Notes: a model not told the origin generated them from the letters alone. A DNA stretch of 64,000 bases from CAG-791 sp963658695 (GCA_963658695.1 CAVKRN010000006.1:1-64000), one strand, 5' to 3'; positions 33,469 through 43,024 are shown, counted from the stretch's first letter. Made by a program: numbers and translations.

Positions 33469-35403
33469 ATGAGTGAGACGGAAGACGTTAAAAACAAACC
33501 GCAAACCGACTTTCATTATCGGGACGAGCTGAAAAAGCTGCCGTACAAGCCGGGTGTCTATATCATGCATGGGGAGGGCGACCGGATTATTTATGTCGGA
33601 AAGGCGAAGGTTCTGCATCAGCGCGTGCAATCGTATTTTCGGAGTAATATCGGCCGCGGACCTGCCATTGATCAAATGGTGCGGCAGATCACGAGATTTG
33701 AATACATTGTCACGGATACGGAGCTGGAGGCGCTGATCCTTGAGAACAATCTGATCAAGGAGCACAGGCCAAAATACAATACGCTTCTGGTGGACGATAA
33801 AACCTACCCGTATATCAAGGTGACGGTAGGGGAGGACTATCCGAGAATTCTATTCTCGCGAATCCGTAAAAAGGATAAGGCTAAATATTTTGGCCCATTT
33901 ACCAGTGCAGCGGCAGTACACGATACCATTGAGCTGCTGAACCGGATGTATGGGCTGCGAAACTGCGGACGTGTACTTCCAAGAGACATCGGAAAGGAGC
34001 GCCCTTGTCTGAATTACCAGATGAAGCGGTGCCTTGGACCGTGTCTGGCCGGTGCAGTGAGCAAGGAAGCGTATCGGAAAAGAGTGGATCTGGCCATTGA
34101 ATTTCTATCCGGCAATTACGGTCTGATTCTGGATGATCTTCAGCAGAAAATGGAACATGCTGCCGAGGAACTGAACTATGAGGAAGCGGCCCGCTGGCGG
34201 GATTTAATCCGAAGTGTGCAGCAGGTTTCACAGAAGCAGAAAATGTCGGAAGGAGTGGGAGAGGATCGCGATATTATCGGTATTGCTATGGATCATGAGA
34301 ATGCGGATGCGGATGCCGTGATTCAGACCTTCTTTATCCGGGACGGAAGACTGATGGGAAGAGAACACTTCTACATGAACCATGTGGGAGGAAAACGCGA
34401 AGCGGAGATTCTCTCGGAATTCATGAAGCAGTTTTACGCAGGGACACCGTACATCCCGGGGACCATTATGCTGCCGGAGAACCTGGAAGACAGGGAGGTT
34501 CTGGAGGAGTGGCTTTCGCTGCGAAGAGGCGGAAAGGTCAGCATTCTGATCCCGGTGAAGGGGCAAAAGGAACGTCTGGTGCAGCTGGCAACGGAGAATG
34601 CCGGTATTTTGCTGCACAAGGATAAGGAACGGCTTCGGCGGGAGGAGGGCAGGACCATCGGCGCGGTGCATGAAATCGCTTCCCTTCTGGGAATTGATTG
34701 TGCTGACCGCATGGAAAGCTATGACATTTCGGACATCAGCGGCTTTGCGAATGTTGGGTCCATGGTTGTATACGAAAAGGGCAAGCCAAAGCGAAGCGAC
34801 TATCGCAAATTTCGCATAAAGACGGTGGCCGGACCGGATGATTATGCCTGCATGCGAGAGGTTTTGACCCGGCGATTTACCCATGGCCTTCAGGAAGCAC
34901 GGGAGCTGGAGGAACAAAACAAAGATGCGGAACTGGGGAGCTTCACAAGATTTCCGGATTTGATCCTAATGGACGGCGGCAGGGGGCAGGTGAACATCTG
35001 CCTTTCGGTCCTTTCGGAACTGGGACTGGATATACCGGTGGCAGGCATGGTGAAGGACGATCATCACAGAACCCGGGGACTTTATTTTCATAACCGGGAA
35101 ATTCCGATAGATACCCACGGAGAAGGCTTTAAACTGGTTACACGGATTCAGGATGAGACCCACCGGTTTGCCATCGAATATCACCGTTCCCTGCGTACAA
35201 AGAGTCAGGTGCATTCCAGACTGGATGATATTCCGGGGATCGGACCGGCAAGGAAAAAAGCATTGATGCGTCGCTTCCAGTCCATCGAGGAGATTCGTCT
35301 GGCCAGTCTGGAGGAGCTGAAAGACATTCCGGAGCTTCCTCCGGAGGCGGCGGAAAATGTTTTCCGGTATTTTCATCCGGAGGCGACACATCGCGCAGAT
35401 TAA
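33469..35403 (+). CDS. uvrC: excinuclease ABC subunit C
   Basis: The dual-incision nuclease of nucleotide excision repair. The 644 residues have the GIY-YIG domain (KPGVYIMHGEGDRIIYVGKA), the UVR motif around residue 205 (DLQQKMEHAAEELNYEEAARW), an RNase H-like C-terminal nuclease region (LILMDGGRGQVN), and tandem helix-hairpin-helix motifs at the end (DIPGIGPARKKALMRRF). The chosen ATG at 33469 gives a standard N-terminus; an in-frame start at 33400 would add 23 residues without a better ribosome site. It heads a run into the hprK cluster, separated from it by 226 bases that contain a module A repeat. Confidence 0.95.
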   Translation: MSETEDVKNKPQTDFHYRDELKKLPYKPGVYIMHGEGDRIIYVGKAKVLHQRVQSYFRSNIGRGPAIDQMVRQITRFEYIVTDTELEALILENNLIKEHRPKYNTLLVDDKTYPYIKVTVGEDYPRILFSRIRKKDKAKYFGPFTSAAAVHDTIELLNRMYGLRNCGRVLPRDIGKERPCLNYQMKRCLGPCLAGAVSKEAYRKRVDLAIEFLSGNYGLILDDLQQKMEHAAEELNYEEAARWRDLIRSVQQVSQKQKMSEGVGEDRDIIGIAMDHENADADAVIQTFFIRDGRLMGREHFYMNHVGGKREAEILSEFMKQFYAGTPYIPGTIMLPENLEDREVLEEWLSLRRGGKVSILIPVKGQKERLVQLATENAGILLHKDKERLRREEGRTIGAVHEIASLLGIDCADRMESYDISDISGFANVGSMVVYEKGKPKRSDYRKFRIKTVAGPDDYACMREVLTRRFTHGLQEARELEEQNKDAELGSFTRFPDLILMDGGRGQVNICLSVLSELGLDIPVAGMVKDDHHRTRGLYFHNREIPIDTHGEGFKLVTRIQDETHRFAIEYHRSLRTKSQVHSRLDDIPGIGPARKKALMRRFQSIEEIRLASLEELKDIPELPPEAAENVFRYFHPEATHRAD

Positions 35404-35510
35404 AAGGTGGTATCTGTGATACACTGTATTTGTTCGGGGTTAAAAGGTGTGTTCACCCGCCGCCATTGGGCATCGGGACAGTAGCTAAAGGCTGCTGCAC
35501 GCCCTGGCTG

Positions 35511-35586
35511 CCTGCCAATTTCAGTTGTGGATTTGCCTGCAAGCAGAAGGTTCATGTTGAATAGGGCAGGTGCTGAACAGATACAT
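35511..35586 (+). repeat. module A repeat, copy 5 (well preserved)
   Basis: Left arm CCTGCCAATTTCAGTTGTGG, core ATTTGCCTGCAAGCAGAAGG, right arm TTCATGTTGAATAGGGCAGG, tail TGCTGAACAGATAC. It lies in the uvrC-hprK gap, 44 bases before the hprK start. It is one of the three best copies. Confidence 0.8.
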
Positions 35587-35629
35587 ATATAGTTGGGATG
35601 GGGTATCATTCCAGGGAGGGATACAACAC

Positions 35630-36571
35630 ATGGCAAGTGTGAAGCTTAGCGAAGTAATCGAGAAGGAAAAACTGATCAATCTGACACCGGAAATCGATAT
35701 TACAAAGATCAAGATCAAGCAGCCGGATATCAACCGTCCGGCTGTACAGCTGACCGGGTATTTTGAACACTTTGATGCGGCGCGAATCCAGATCCTTGGA
35801 TTTGTGGAATATTCCTACATGTCGTATATGGAACCGGAGCGGAAGGAACAGATCTATGACCAGCTCTTTGGGATGGGATGCCCATGCTTTATTTTCTGCC
35901 GGGATCTGCAGCCGGATGAGATCTTTCTGCGATATGCCGTTAAATATGGCATTCCGGTACTCCAGACGAAGCAGGCAACCTCGGTGTTCATGGCAGAGCT
36001 GATTCGCTGGATGAATGTGCGGCTGGCACCGTGCATCTCGATTCACGGCGTGCTTGTGGATGTGTACGGCGAAGGCGTACTGATTACAGGAGAAAGCGGC
36101 ATCGGTAAGTCAGAGGCAGCACTGGAGCTGATTAAGAGAGGACACCGCCTGGTCAGTGATGATGTGGTGGAGATTCGAAAGGTTTCGGAGGAGACACTGG
36201 TCGGATCGGCGCCGGATATTACCAAGCACTTTATTGAGCTGCGCGGCATCGGAATCATCGACGTAAAGACGCTGTTCGGTGTGTCCAGTGTGCGTGATAC
36301 GCAGAACATCGATCTGGTGATTCAACTGGAAGAGTGGGACAAGGACAAGGAGTATGACCGTCTGGGACTGGAGGAGGAATATACGGAGTATCTTGGCAAT
36401 CAGGTGGTATGCCATCGCATCCCCATCCGCCCGGGACGGAATCTTGCCATTATCTGCGAATCGGCAGCAGTAAACCATCGTCAGAAGCAAATGGGCTACA
36501 ATGCCGCGCAGGAGCTGTATAAGCGCGTGCAGAATGCGTTGACACACAAGCATGAGAGTGAAGAGGACTAA
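35630..36571 (+). CDS. hprK: HPr kinase/phosphorylase
   Basis: Phosphorylates and dephosphorylates Ser-46 of HPr and Crh, the switch of carbon catabolite repression. The 313 residues are standard. The Walker A is ITGESGIGKSEAALEL at about residue 153, followed by RLVSDDVVEI and the signature ELRGIGIIDV. The ATG follows AGGGAGGGATACAACAC; a frame start 20 codons upstream is less likely. The murB ATG follows its stop directly. A His-less HPr-like gene ends the same cluster, so its target may be encoded here. Confidence 0.96.
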   Translation: MASVKLSEVIEKEKLINLTPEIDITKIKIKQPDINRPAVQLTGYFEHFDAARIQILGFVEYSYMSYMEPERKEQIYDQLFGMGCPCFIFCRDLQPDEIFLRYAVKYGIPVLQTKQATSVFMAELIRWMNVRLAPCISIHGVLVDVYGEGVLITGESGIGKSEAALELIKRGHRLVSDDVVEIRKVSEETLVGSAPDITKHFIELRGIGIIDVKTLFGVSSVRDTQNIDLVIQLEEWDKDKEYDRLGLEEEYTEYLGNQVVCHRIPIRPGRNLAIICESAAVNHRQKQMGYNAAQELYKRVQNALTHKHESEED

Positions 36572-37540
36572 ATGGTCGATCTTGAAAAATTAGAGTCAAT
36601 TGCCGGAGAAGGACGTGTGCTGCGGGGAGAACCGATGGCCCGTCATACATCCTTTCGAATCGGAGGTCCTGCGGATTACTATATCTGTGTAACCAGAAGG
36701 TCGGTTTTGCAGGAGCTTTTGCGCTATCTGGAAGAAAGGGAAGAGCCGTGGTTTATTCTGGGGCGAGGCACGAATCTTCTGGTGGGTGATGGTGGTGTTC
36801 ACGGCTGCGTGATCACCATGAACACGCAGGGAACGATGCCTGCGACCGATACCGCCGAGCAGAAGGAAGAGGAAACGGAACCGACGGATGATCTGACATC
36901 CCTTCGGCTGGAAGGAAGCACGATGATTGCGGGCGCCGGGGCATCCCTTGCGGCGGCTGCACAACTGGCCAGAAGGAATGGGCTATCCGGCTTGGAGTTC
37001 GCCGGCGGAATTCCGGGATCTGTGGGTGGAGCACTGGTTATGAATGCCGGAGCCTACGACGGCAGTATGGACATGGTGGTCGCAGAGGTAACTGCGCGCA
37101 TGCCGGATGGATCGCTGCAGACCATTCCGGCAGAGAAACTGCATTTTGGGTACCGACATAGTTTGTTTAAAGAGATTCCCGCAATTGTGCTGGAGGTGGT
37201 GCTGGAACTTCATCCGGCGGATCCGGAAGAAATCGGGGCGAAAATGGCCGAGTTTGCAAGACGCAGGCGGGAGAAACAGCCGCTAGAATATCCCAGTGCC
37301 GGCAGTACCTTTAAACGGCCGGAGGGAATGTTCGCCGGAAAGCTGATCATGGACGCGGGACTTCGCGGATTTTCGGCAGGTGATGCGGCGGTTTCTGAAA
37401 AGCACTGCGGTTTTGTTGTGAACCGGGGCAATGCCAGTGCGGCAGAGGTTCGAAGTGTCATTGCTGCAGTTCAGCAGAAGGTGCAGGAAATGGCTGGCGT
37501 GCAGCTGGAAGAAGAAGTCATCTATCTGGGAGAGTTTTAA
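36572..37540 (+). CDS. murB: UDP-N-acetylenolpyruvoylglucosamine reductase
   Basis: The FAD enzyme that reduces UDP-GlcNAc-enolpyruvate to UDP-MurNAc in peptidoglycan synthesis. The 322 residues show TSFRIGGPADYYI, LGRGTNLLVGDGG (FAD binding), FAGGIPGSVGGALVMNAGAY, and PSAGSTFKRPEG with the proton-donor Ser. A short acidic insertion at about residues 92-107 (AEQKEEETEPTDD) is atypical. The start codon follows the hprK stop without a gap, and the rapZ ATG follows its own stop directly, so the cluster is tightly packed. Confidence 0.95.
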   Translation: MVDLEKLESIAGEGRVLRGEPMARHTSFRIGGPADYYICVTRRSVLQELLRYLEEREEPWFILGRGTNLLVGDGGVHGCVITMNTQGTMPATDTAEQKEEETEPTDDLTSLRLEGSTMIAGAGASLAAAAQLARRNGLSGLEFAGGIPGSVGGALVMNAGAYDGSMDMVVAEVTARMPDGSLQTIPAEKLHFGYRHSLFKEIPAIVLEVVLELHPADPEEIGAKMAEFARRRREKQPLEYPSAGSTFKRPEGMFAGKLIMDAGLRGFSAGDAAVSEKHCGFVVNRGNASAAEVRSVIAAVQQKVQEMAGVQLEEEVIYLGEF

Positions 37541-38401
37541 ATGCGTTTTGTTGTTGTAACCGGAATGAGCGGATCGGGAAAAGCTACCGCGGTAAGAATG
37601 CTGGAGGATGAGGGGTATTATTGCGTGGACAATCTTCCGGTTCGTCTGTTGGATACGTTCATGGAACTGGTCTACATGCCCGGGAACGAAATCAATAAGG
37701 TGGTGCTGGGACTGGACGTTCGTGCAGATCAGCCATTTGCCTATGTGGAAGAGGTGTTGGCGGCACTTCGTGAAAAGGGGTATGAATACGAAATCCTCTT
37801 TATGGACGCCAACGATGAGACACTGATCAAACGGTATAAGGAGAGCCGGCGTGCCCATCCGATGGCGCCGGATGGGAGAATCGAAGATGGAATTCATGCA
37901 GAACGCAAGGTCCTTAAGAACATAAAGGCCAAAGCAAATTACGTCATCGATACATCGAATCTCCTGACCAGAGAATTAAAACAGGAGCTGGTTCGGATCT
38001 TCCAGGAGAATCGTAAATACAATTCATTGATGATATCGGTGATGTCATTTGGATTTAAATACGGAATCCCTACCGACGCAGATCTTGTGTTTGATGTTCG
38101 GTTCCTTCCCAATCCGTATTACGTAGAGGAGCTGAAGCGTCAGACGGGAAACGACAAGGCGGTGCAGGATTTTGTAAAATCCTATCCGCAGACCGGAGAG
38201 TTTCTGACACGACTGGAGGATATGATCACCTTCCTGATTCCGTACTATGTAAAGGAAGGAAAAAACCAGCTGGTGATTGCGATTGGTTGTACCGGCGGTC
38301 GTCACCGCAGTGTGACGCTGGCCAATGAATTGTATGCAAAGCTCCAGGACAAGGGGGATTACGGAATTAAGCTGTATCACCGCGATGTGCAGAAGGGGTA
38401 A
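37541..38401 (+). CDS. rapZ: RapZ/YvcJ family nucleotide-binding protein
   Basis: A P-loop protein. RapZ is an RNA-binding adaptor in enterobacteria; the Gram-positive YvcJ binds nucleotides and affects competence. The 286 residues have the P-loop VTGMSGSGKATAVRMLED with Ala where Ser or Thr usually follows the Lys. Then come GYYCVDNLP, SFGFKYGIPTDADLVFDVRFLPNP, and the C-terminal IGCTGGRHRSVTLA. The murB-rapZ-whiA order is common in Gram-positive bacteria. Confidence 0.94.
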   Translation: MRFVVVTGMSGSGKATAVRMLEDEGYYCVDNLPVRLLDTFMELVYMPGNEINKVVLGLDVRADQPFAYVEEVLAALREKGYEYEILFMDANDETLIKRYKESRRAHPMAPDGRIEDGIHAERKVLKNIKAKANYVIDTSNLLTRELKQELVRIFQENRKYNSLMISVMSFGFKYGIPTDADLVFDVRFLPNPYYVEELKRQTGNDKAVQDFVKSYPQTGEFLTRLEDMITFLIPYYVKEGKNQLVIAIGCTGGRHRSVTLANELYAKLQDKGDYGIKLYHRDVQKG

Positions 38402-38404
38402 GAT

Positions 38405-39409
38405 ATGCAGCTTTCATCTTTGAATGCGGCGGAGACTGCCCGGAGAAAGAAAGAAACAGAGCCGACGGATTTTCAGGGACGGGTTCTGCGGGAACTGGAA
38501 CTTTTGGAGCCCCCATCTCCCAAAGCGGTTCGTTCGCAGCTGGCTGCTATGCTGCAGTGTATGATCAGAGAGGAAAATGCCGAAGAGGCGGCCGCTTCGC
38601 CATCGGGGTCGGAGAAAAGCCTGACACTTGTTTCGGCCCGTTTGCAGGCATGGAGCAGGCTCTTTACATTGCTTCAAAAAACCTTTAATATTACTCTCGA
38701 GTTTGACTCTTCAGAGATGCCGGATCAGGGAGATCGGGCTTTTTCTGCGGAGACGGAACGTTCGATGGTATTTCGCGGCAGAGCAGCGCAGCAGCTGCGG
38801 TCTGCGATGCAGACGGCAGAACACTTTGAAAAGGATGAACGGTGTGTGCGCAGCTATCTTGCCGGAGAGTTTTTGTGTGCCGGATATGTTCGGCAGCCGG
38901 AGAAGGAATACTATCTCTCCATTGATATTCGCAGTGAGCAGCAAATTATCAGAACTGCGGAGCTTCTTGAACGGATGGGAGTGTCGCTCAAGAGACAGGA
39001 AAACGGAAGAGGACATGGTCTGGTGACACGAGATTCTGCAGTGATTGTGGATCTTTTGAGTCTTCTTGGCGCACATGTGAGCCGGATGGAGATGGAGAAC
39101 GCCAGAATTGTCCGACAGGTTCGCGGCAGTATCAATCGGAAGGTGAATTGTGAGACAGCAAACATCATGAAGACAGTGGCTGCTTCACAGAAACAGATGG
39201 AAGAAATACATCTGCTTCGGAATAGCAGCGTATGGGAGAGCTTGCCGGAGTCCTTACAGCAGATGGCCATTTTGCGCGAACAGTATCCGGATTGTTCGCT
39301 GCAGGAATTGGGACAAAGGATGAACCCGCCGGTGGGAAAATCAGGTGTGAATCACCGCCTGCGCCGGTTGTCCGCGCTGGCAAGGCAGCTTCAGGAAGGC
39401 AGTTGCTGA
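38405..39409 (+). CDS. whiA: WhiA family DNA-binding protein
   Basis: WhiA combines a homing-endonuclease-like fold with a C-terminal helix-turn-helix; it controls sporulation or cell division in other Gram-positives. The 334 residues show YLAGEFLCAGYVRQPEKEYY (degenerate LAGLIDADG-like part), the signature NRKVNCETANIMKTVAAS at about 245, and QELGQRMNPPVGKSGVNHRLR at the end. The first 75 residues are unusual: the normal MSF-type start is absent and replaced by a polar stretch. The start two bases after rapZ is the only reasonable one. Confidence 0.9.
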   Translation: MQLSSLNAAETARRKKETEPTDFQGRVLRELELLEPPSPKAVRSQLAAMLQCMIREENAEEAAASPSGSEKSLTLVSARLQAWSRLFTLLQKTFNITLEFDSSEMPDQGDRAFSAETERSMVFRGRAAQQLRSAMQTAEHFEKDERCVRSYLAGEFLCAGYVRQPEKEYYLSIDIRSEQQIIRTAELLERMGVSLKRQENGRGHGLVTRDSAVIVDLLSLLGAHVSRMEMENARIVRQVRGSINRKVNCETANIMKTVAASQKQMEEIHLLRNSSVWESLPESLQQMAILREQYPDCSLQELGQRMNPPVGKSGVNHRLRRLSALARQLQEGSC

Positions 39410-39456
39410 GCAAAGAGCGGAAGTGACAGGGAATTGTGGTTCAGGAGGAGCTTATT

Positions 39457-39714
39457 ATGATGAAGAAGTCGATGACAATTACCTTAAAGGATGGTCTGGA
39501 GGCCAGACCCATTGCGGAACTTGTGCAGGTTGCGAGCAAGTATGACAGTAAGATTTATATTGAGCTGGGAACCAAGCGGGTGAATGCGAAGAGCATCATG
39601 GGAATGATGTCTCTGGAGCTGGATAACGGGGATGAGATGACGGTTTCGGCAGATGGAGCCGATGAAGAGGCTGCGATCGGTGATATTGAGGCTTTTATTA
39701 CGGCAGCCAAATGA
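39457..39714 (+). CDS. HPr-family protein without His-15 (Crh-like)
   Basis: The 85 residues have the HPr fold. The phosphorylatable His-15 region, normally GLHARPA, reads GLEARPIAEL, so Glu replaces His. The Ser-46 region is intact (AKSIMGMMSLEL). This is the logic of Crh, which cannot transfer PTS phosphate but can be phosphorylated on Ser by HPr kinase, encoded four genes upstream. A role in catabolite repression is inferred. The ATG chosen follows CAGGAGGAGCTTATT. A terminator follows. Confidence 0.87.
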   Translation: MMKKSMTITLKDGLEARPIAELVQVASKYDSKIYIELGTKRVNAKSIMGMMSLELDNGDEMTVSADGADEEAAIGDIEAFITAAK

Positions 39715-39743
39715 TCATCTGATGCATGGGAATGAATGGCAAT

Positions 39744-39778
39744 GACGTCTTTGGAGTGGTTCCGAGGGCGTCTTTTGT
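39744..39778 (+). terminator. Rho-independent terminator after the hprK cluster
   Basis: A 12-bp stem with several G-U pairs (5' arm 39744-39755, 3' arm 39761-39772) is followed by TTTTGTT. It separates the hprK-HPr cluster from the ABC importer. Confidence 0.75.
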
Positions 39779-39793
39779 TATAAGGAGGATATT

Positions 39794-40891
39794 ATGAAAA
39801 AAAGACTGTTGGCAATGGCAATGACAACCGGAATGGTGGCAATGGCACTTGCGGGGTGCGGGACATCGGATTCTTCAGCGGAGGTCGCACAGACGACACA
39901 GACAGCGGAGACGGCAGAGACCTCGGAGGCTGCAGGGAGCGAGACCACCTATAAGGTAGGGATTGTTCAATACATGGACCACGCATCGTTGAATCAGATC
40001 ACCGAGTACGTGGAAAAGGAACTGGATGCAAAGGCGGCGGAGTGTGGCGTTACCTTTGACTATGAGAATTATTTTATCAACGGGCAGGGAGATGCCACCA
40101 TCATCAGCCAGGGACTCGCTCAGCTCAAGGATGACGGTGTCGATACAGTGATTTGCGTGGCAACACCGACGGCATTGACGGCACAGTCCACCTTTGAAGG
40201 AACCGATACGCCGATCGTTTTCTCGGCGGTGACAGATCCGGTGGGGGCAGGTCTTGTGGCCTCTATGGATGCGCCTGGCGGCAATATTACCGGAACGAGT
40301 GATGCTTTGAATACAGAGGCAATTATGGAACTCATTTTTGCGCAGAATCCGGATGCAGCGAAAATCGGACTGTTGTATTCCACCAGTGAGGATTCTTCCA
40401 CGCAGGCGATCGCGGATGCAAAGGCATTTCTTGATGAAAAGGGTGTGACTTACGTGGAGAAAACAGGAACCAATACCACGGAAGTAAGCCAGGCTGCGGA
40501 TGCTCTGATCGCGGAGGGTGTGGACGCCATCTTTACTCCTACCGATAACACGGTTATGAGTGCAGAGCTTTCTATTTATGAGAAGCTGGAGACTGCCGGA
40601 ATTCCTCATTACACCGGAGCAGATTCTTTTGCATTAAATGGTGCATTTCTTGGATTTGGCATCAATTATGCGGATCTTGGAACAGAAACAGCGGATATGG
40701 TGGTGAATATTCTGGTCAATGGACAGAAGCCGGCGGAGTATTCGGTGGTGACGCTGGACAGCGGTATTGCAACCATCAATACAGAGACGGCAGAAGCACT
40801 TGGGTATGACCTTTCGGCTGTGGAAGAAGCCTTCCAGCCGTTCTGCTCGGAAATCGTTGAGACTAAAACCGCGGAGAACTTCGAGGAGTAA
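39794..40891 (+). CDS. ABC transporter substrate-binding lipoprotein, TrpX type
   Basis: The 365 residues start with a lipoprotein signal (MKKRLLAMAMTTGM, lipobox LAGC at about 21) and a Thr/Glu/Ala linker. The mature part belongs to the ABC_sub_bind (DUF534) group: IVQYMDHASLNQI at the start, ICVATPTALTAQSTFEG, VFSAVTDPVGAGLV, NITGTSDAL, and FTPTDNTVMSA. Relatives include the tryptophan-linked TrpX, but no Trp-specific T-box is visible here, so the ligand is open. The ATG follows AAGGAGGATATT. A permease and an ATPase follow. Confidence 0.9.
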   Translation: MKKRLLAMAMTTGMVAMALAGCGTSDSSAEVAQTTQTAETAETSEAAGSETTYKVGIVQYMDHASLNQITEYVEKELDAKAAECGVTFDYENYFINGQGDATIISQGLAQLKDDGVDTVICVATPTALTAQSTFEGTDTPIVFSAVTDPVGAGLVASMDAPGGNITGTSDALNTEAIMELIFAQNPDAAKIGLLYSTSEDSSTQAIADAKAFLDEKGVTYVEKTGTNTTEVSQAADALIAEGVDAIFTPTDNTVMSAELSIYEKLETAGIPHYTGADSFALNGAFLGFGINYADLGTETADMVVNILVNGQKPAEYSVVTLDSGIATINTETAEALGYDLSAVEEAFQPFCSEIVETKTAENFEE

Positions 40892-40955
40892 ACTACAAAA
40901 CAGCTGCCTTTTCAGCAATCTGATCTGACACTGGAATAGAAATGGTATAGAATGG

Positions 40956-40988
40956 GATGCAGGCCCTTTCGAGGGACCTGCATCTTTT
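40956..40988 (+). terminator. terminator-like attenuator between binding protein and permease genes
   Basis: GATGCAGGCCCT pairs with AGGG-A-CCTGCATC around a TTCG loop and is followed by TTTT. It is inside the importer operon, so partial termination would give more binding protein than permease. Confidence 0.8.
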
Positions 40989-41051
40989 ATATCTCATCGT
41001 CCAATCGTGAATTGGTGGAATCTTTATTATAGTTTTCAGGGGGAAATCAAC

Positions 41052-42002
41052 GTGTCATTTGCAATCATTCAGACAGCCCTGGACAATGGCTTGATTTTTG
41101 GACTGGTGGCCTTGTCTTTGTTTATCAGCTTCAGCATACTGGATATCTGCGATCTTTCAACGGACGGCTGCTATATGCTGGGGGCGGCCGTTGGCGTGGC
41201 TGTCACGATTTCCGGGCACCCGATCCTTGCCATTCCGGCATCGATGCTGGCAGGAATCTGCTCCGGCTATGTTACGGCATTGTTGCAGACCAAGTTCGGT
41301 GTGCCGAGTATTCTGGCGGGGATCATTGTCAACACGGGACTTTATACGATCAACCTGATGGCAATGGGAATGAAGACCAATCTGAACATTGTCGGCAGTC
41401 CTACCATTTATGATCTGTTCAAATCACTGAGTGAAAGCGCATTCTGGACCACATGGAGTCGTTCCGTGCTGCTGCTGATTCTGGTGGGCGCGCTTTGTTT
41501 CCTGGTTTACCGGTTTCTGGGGACAAGACTTGGACTGTCGGTGCGGGCAACCGGGGACAGTATTGCCATGGTGCGCGCCAGCTCCATCAATCCGGCGGTG
41601 ACGATTACGGTGGGACTGTGCATGTCCAATGCGCTGACGGGACTTGCGGGGTGCCTGATTGGTCAGTACAACAAAAACGCAGAGATTAACATGGGGACCG
41701 GTATGGTCACCATTGCACTGGCGTCATTGATCATTGGCCAGACGCTGTTTGGCCGGGGGAAGATGCTGACCAGAATCCTGGGAGTCGTGGCAGGATCGAT
41801 TATCTATCGGCTGATTATTGCACTGGCACTTCGGCTGAATGTTCCGACGCAGGCCTTTAAACTGGTGTCTGCGTTGATCGTTGCAGTTGCCATTGCGGCA
41901 CCTGCTGCGCAGCAAATGCTTCGCAACAGAAAGAAAAAGAAGGCTGCCATTCGGGAACGGAAGGCGGAAATTGCGAAGAGAAAAGAGGGGCAGCATGCTT
42001 AA
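41052..42002 (+). CDS. ABC transporter permease (branched-chain/TrpY type)
   Basis: A 316-residue membrane subunit of the BPD_transp_2 family with about eight membrane segments. It opens with TALDNGLIFGLVALSLFISF; the middle has TKFGVPSILAGIIVNTGLY, and GLSVRATGDSIAMVRASSIN contacts the ATPase. The start chosen is GTG at 41052, seven bases after AGGGGGA; a GTG at 41007 would add 15 residues with no ribosome site. The C-terminus is strongly basic (RNRKKKKAAIRERKAEIAKR). The ATPase gene overlaps its end by eight bases. Confidence 0.92.
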   Translation: MSFAIIQTALDNGLIFGLVALSLFISFSILDICDLSTDGCYMLGAAVGVAVTISGHPILAIPASMLAGICSGYVTALLQTKFGVPSILAGIIVNTGLYTINLMAMGMKTNLNIVGSPTIYDLFKSLSESAFWTTWSRSVLLLILVGALCFLVYRFLGTRLGLSVRATGDSIAMVRASSINPAVTITVGLCMSNALTGLAGCLIGQYNKNAEINMGTGMVTIALASLIIGQTLFGRGKMLTRILGVVAGSIIYRLIIALALRLNVPTQAFKLVSALIVAVAIAAPAAQQMLRNRKKKKAAIRERKAEIAKRKEGQHA

Positions 42003-42819
42003 AGTTGAGCGAATTTCCAAAACCTTTTATCCCGGGACCATCAATGAAAAAAAGGCGCTGGATGGAGTGAGTCTGGAGCTTCGAGACGGCGATTTTGCTA
42101 CCATTGTCGGCTCCAACGGAGCAGGAAAATCGACATTTTTCAATGCGGTGGCAGGGAGCTTTATTACAGACAGCGGATATATTGAACTGGATGGAACGGA
42201 CATAACCTTTATGCAGGAGCACAAAAGGAGCCAGTTCATCGGACGCCTGTTCCAGGATACAGAGATGGGAACGGCGCCGCATATGACCATTGAGGAGAAT
42301 CTTTCGGTCGCATATTTGCGGGCATCGGCATCAAGTAAAACATTTATGGGACGCCTGGCACAGGATTTCTCCCGTATCAGCCGGAAGGAGAAGCAGCTTT
42401 TTCGTGAGCGGCTTTCTCTTCTTAGGATGGGACTGGAAGATCGTATGGAAACGCAGGTTGGCCTTTTGTCCGGAGGGCAAAGGCAGGCACTTACACTTTT
42501 GATGGCTACCATTGTGACGCCGCGGCTGCTTCTTCTGGATGAGCATACGGCGGCACTGGATCCTGCTACAGCAGAGGTTGTATTGCGCCTGACGAAGGAG
42601 ATCGTGGCAGAGCAGCAGATTACCTGCCTTATGGTGACGCACAATATGCATCAGGCATTGGAAATGGGCAATCGAACGCTGATGATGGACAATGGTCACA
42701 TTGTTTTGGACATTCAGGGGGAAGAACGCAGTCACATGACAGTGGATTCTCTTTTGAAACGGTTTGCGGAGAGTGCAGGACAAGGACTCGATAATGACCG
42801 GATTCTGCTGTCGAAGTAA
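41995..42819 (+). CDS. ABC transporter ATP-binding protein (TrpZ type)
   Basis: The ATPase of the importer, 274 residues. Walker A is VGSNGAGKSTFFN, signature LSGGQRQALTLLMA, Walker B LLLLDEHTAALDP with His where Pro is frequent, and H-loop LMVTHNMHQAL. The DEHTAALDP variant is characteristic of this YufO/TrpZ-like subgroup. It starts inside the permease gene, which implies translational coupling. It is the third and last gene of the importer. Confidence 0.93.
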   Translation: MLKVERISKTFYPGTINEKKALDGVSLELRDGDFATIVGSNGAGKSTFFNAVAGSFITDSGYIELDGTDITFMQEHKRSQFIGRLFQDTEMGTAPHMTIEENLSVAYLRASASSKTFMGRLAQDFSRISRKEKQLFRERLSLLRMGLEDRMETQVGLLSGGQRQALTLLMATIVTPRLLLLDEHTAALDPATAEVVLRLTKEIVAEQQITCLMVTHNMHQALEMGNRTLMMDNGHIVLDIQGEERSHMTVDSLLKRFAESAGQGLDNDRILLSK

Positions 42820-42871
42820 AGGATGTGCTGCATCAAGAATTGGCCATCGCAGCAACCCTATAAAAGGGAGG

Positions 42872-42902
42872 ATGCCGGAAACCTTGCGGTTCCCGGCATA
42901 TT
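42872..42902 (+). other. hairpin after the importer operon
   Basis: ATGCCGGAAACC and GGTTCCCGGCAT form a 12-bp stem with one mismatch around TTGC. No clear U-run follows, so it may be a processing or stabilising element or a weak terminator. The rest of 42820-43024 shows nothing recognisable. Confidence 0.5.
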
Positions 42903-43024
42903 ATGAAAAAGTTATTAATGATATTGGCTTGCTTCTATGGTCTTTACTATAGGGGAGAATCGTGTCCGAAAAATGGTGACTGCGTGAAGTTACATTGAAT
43001 AAAATATGAACAAATCATGAATGC

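Noticed and set aside
39715..39793. A T-box or Trp riboswitch ahead of the TrpX-type gene
   Set aside because: The gap is only 79 bases and holds a simple terminator; no T-box sequence (TGGNACCGCG) is present.
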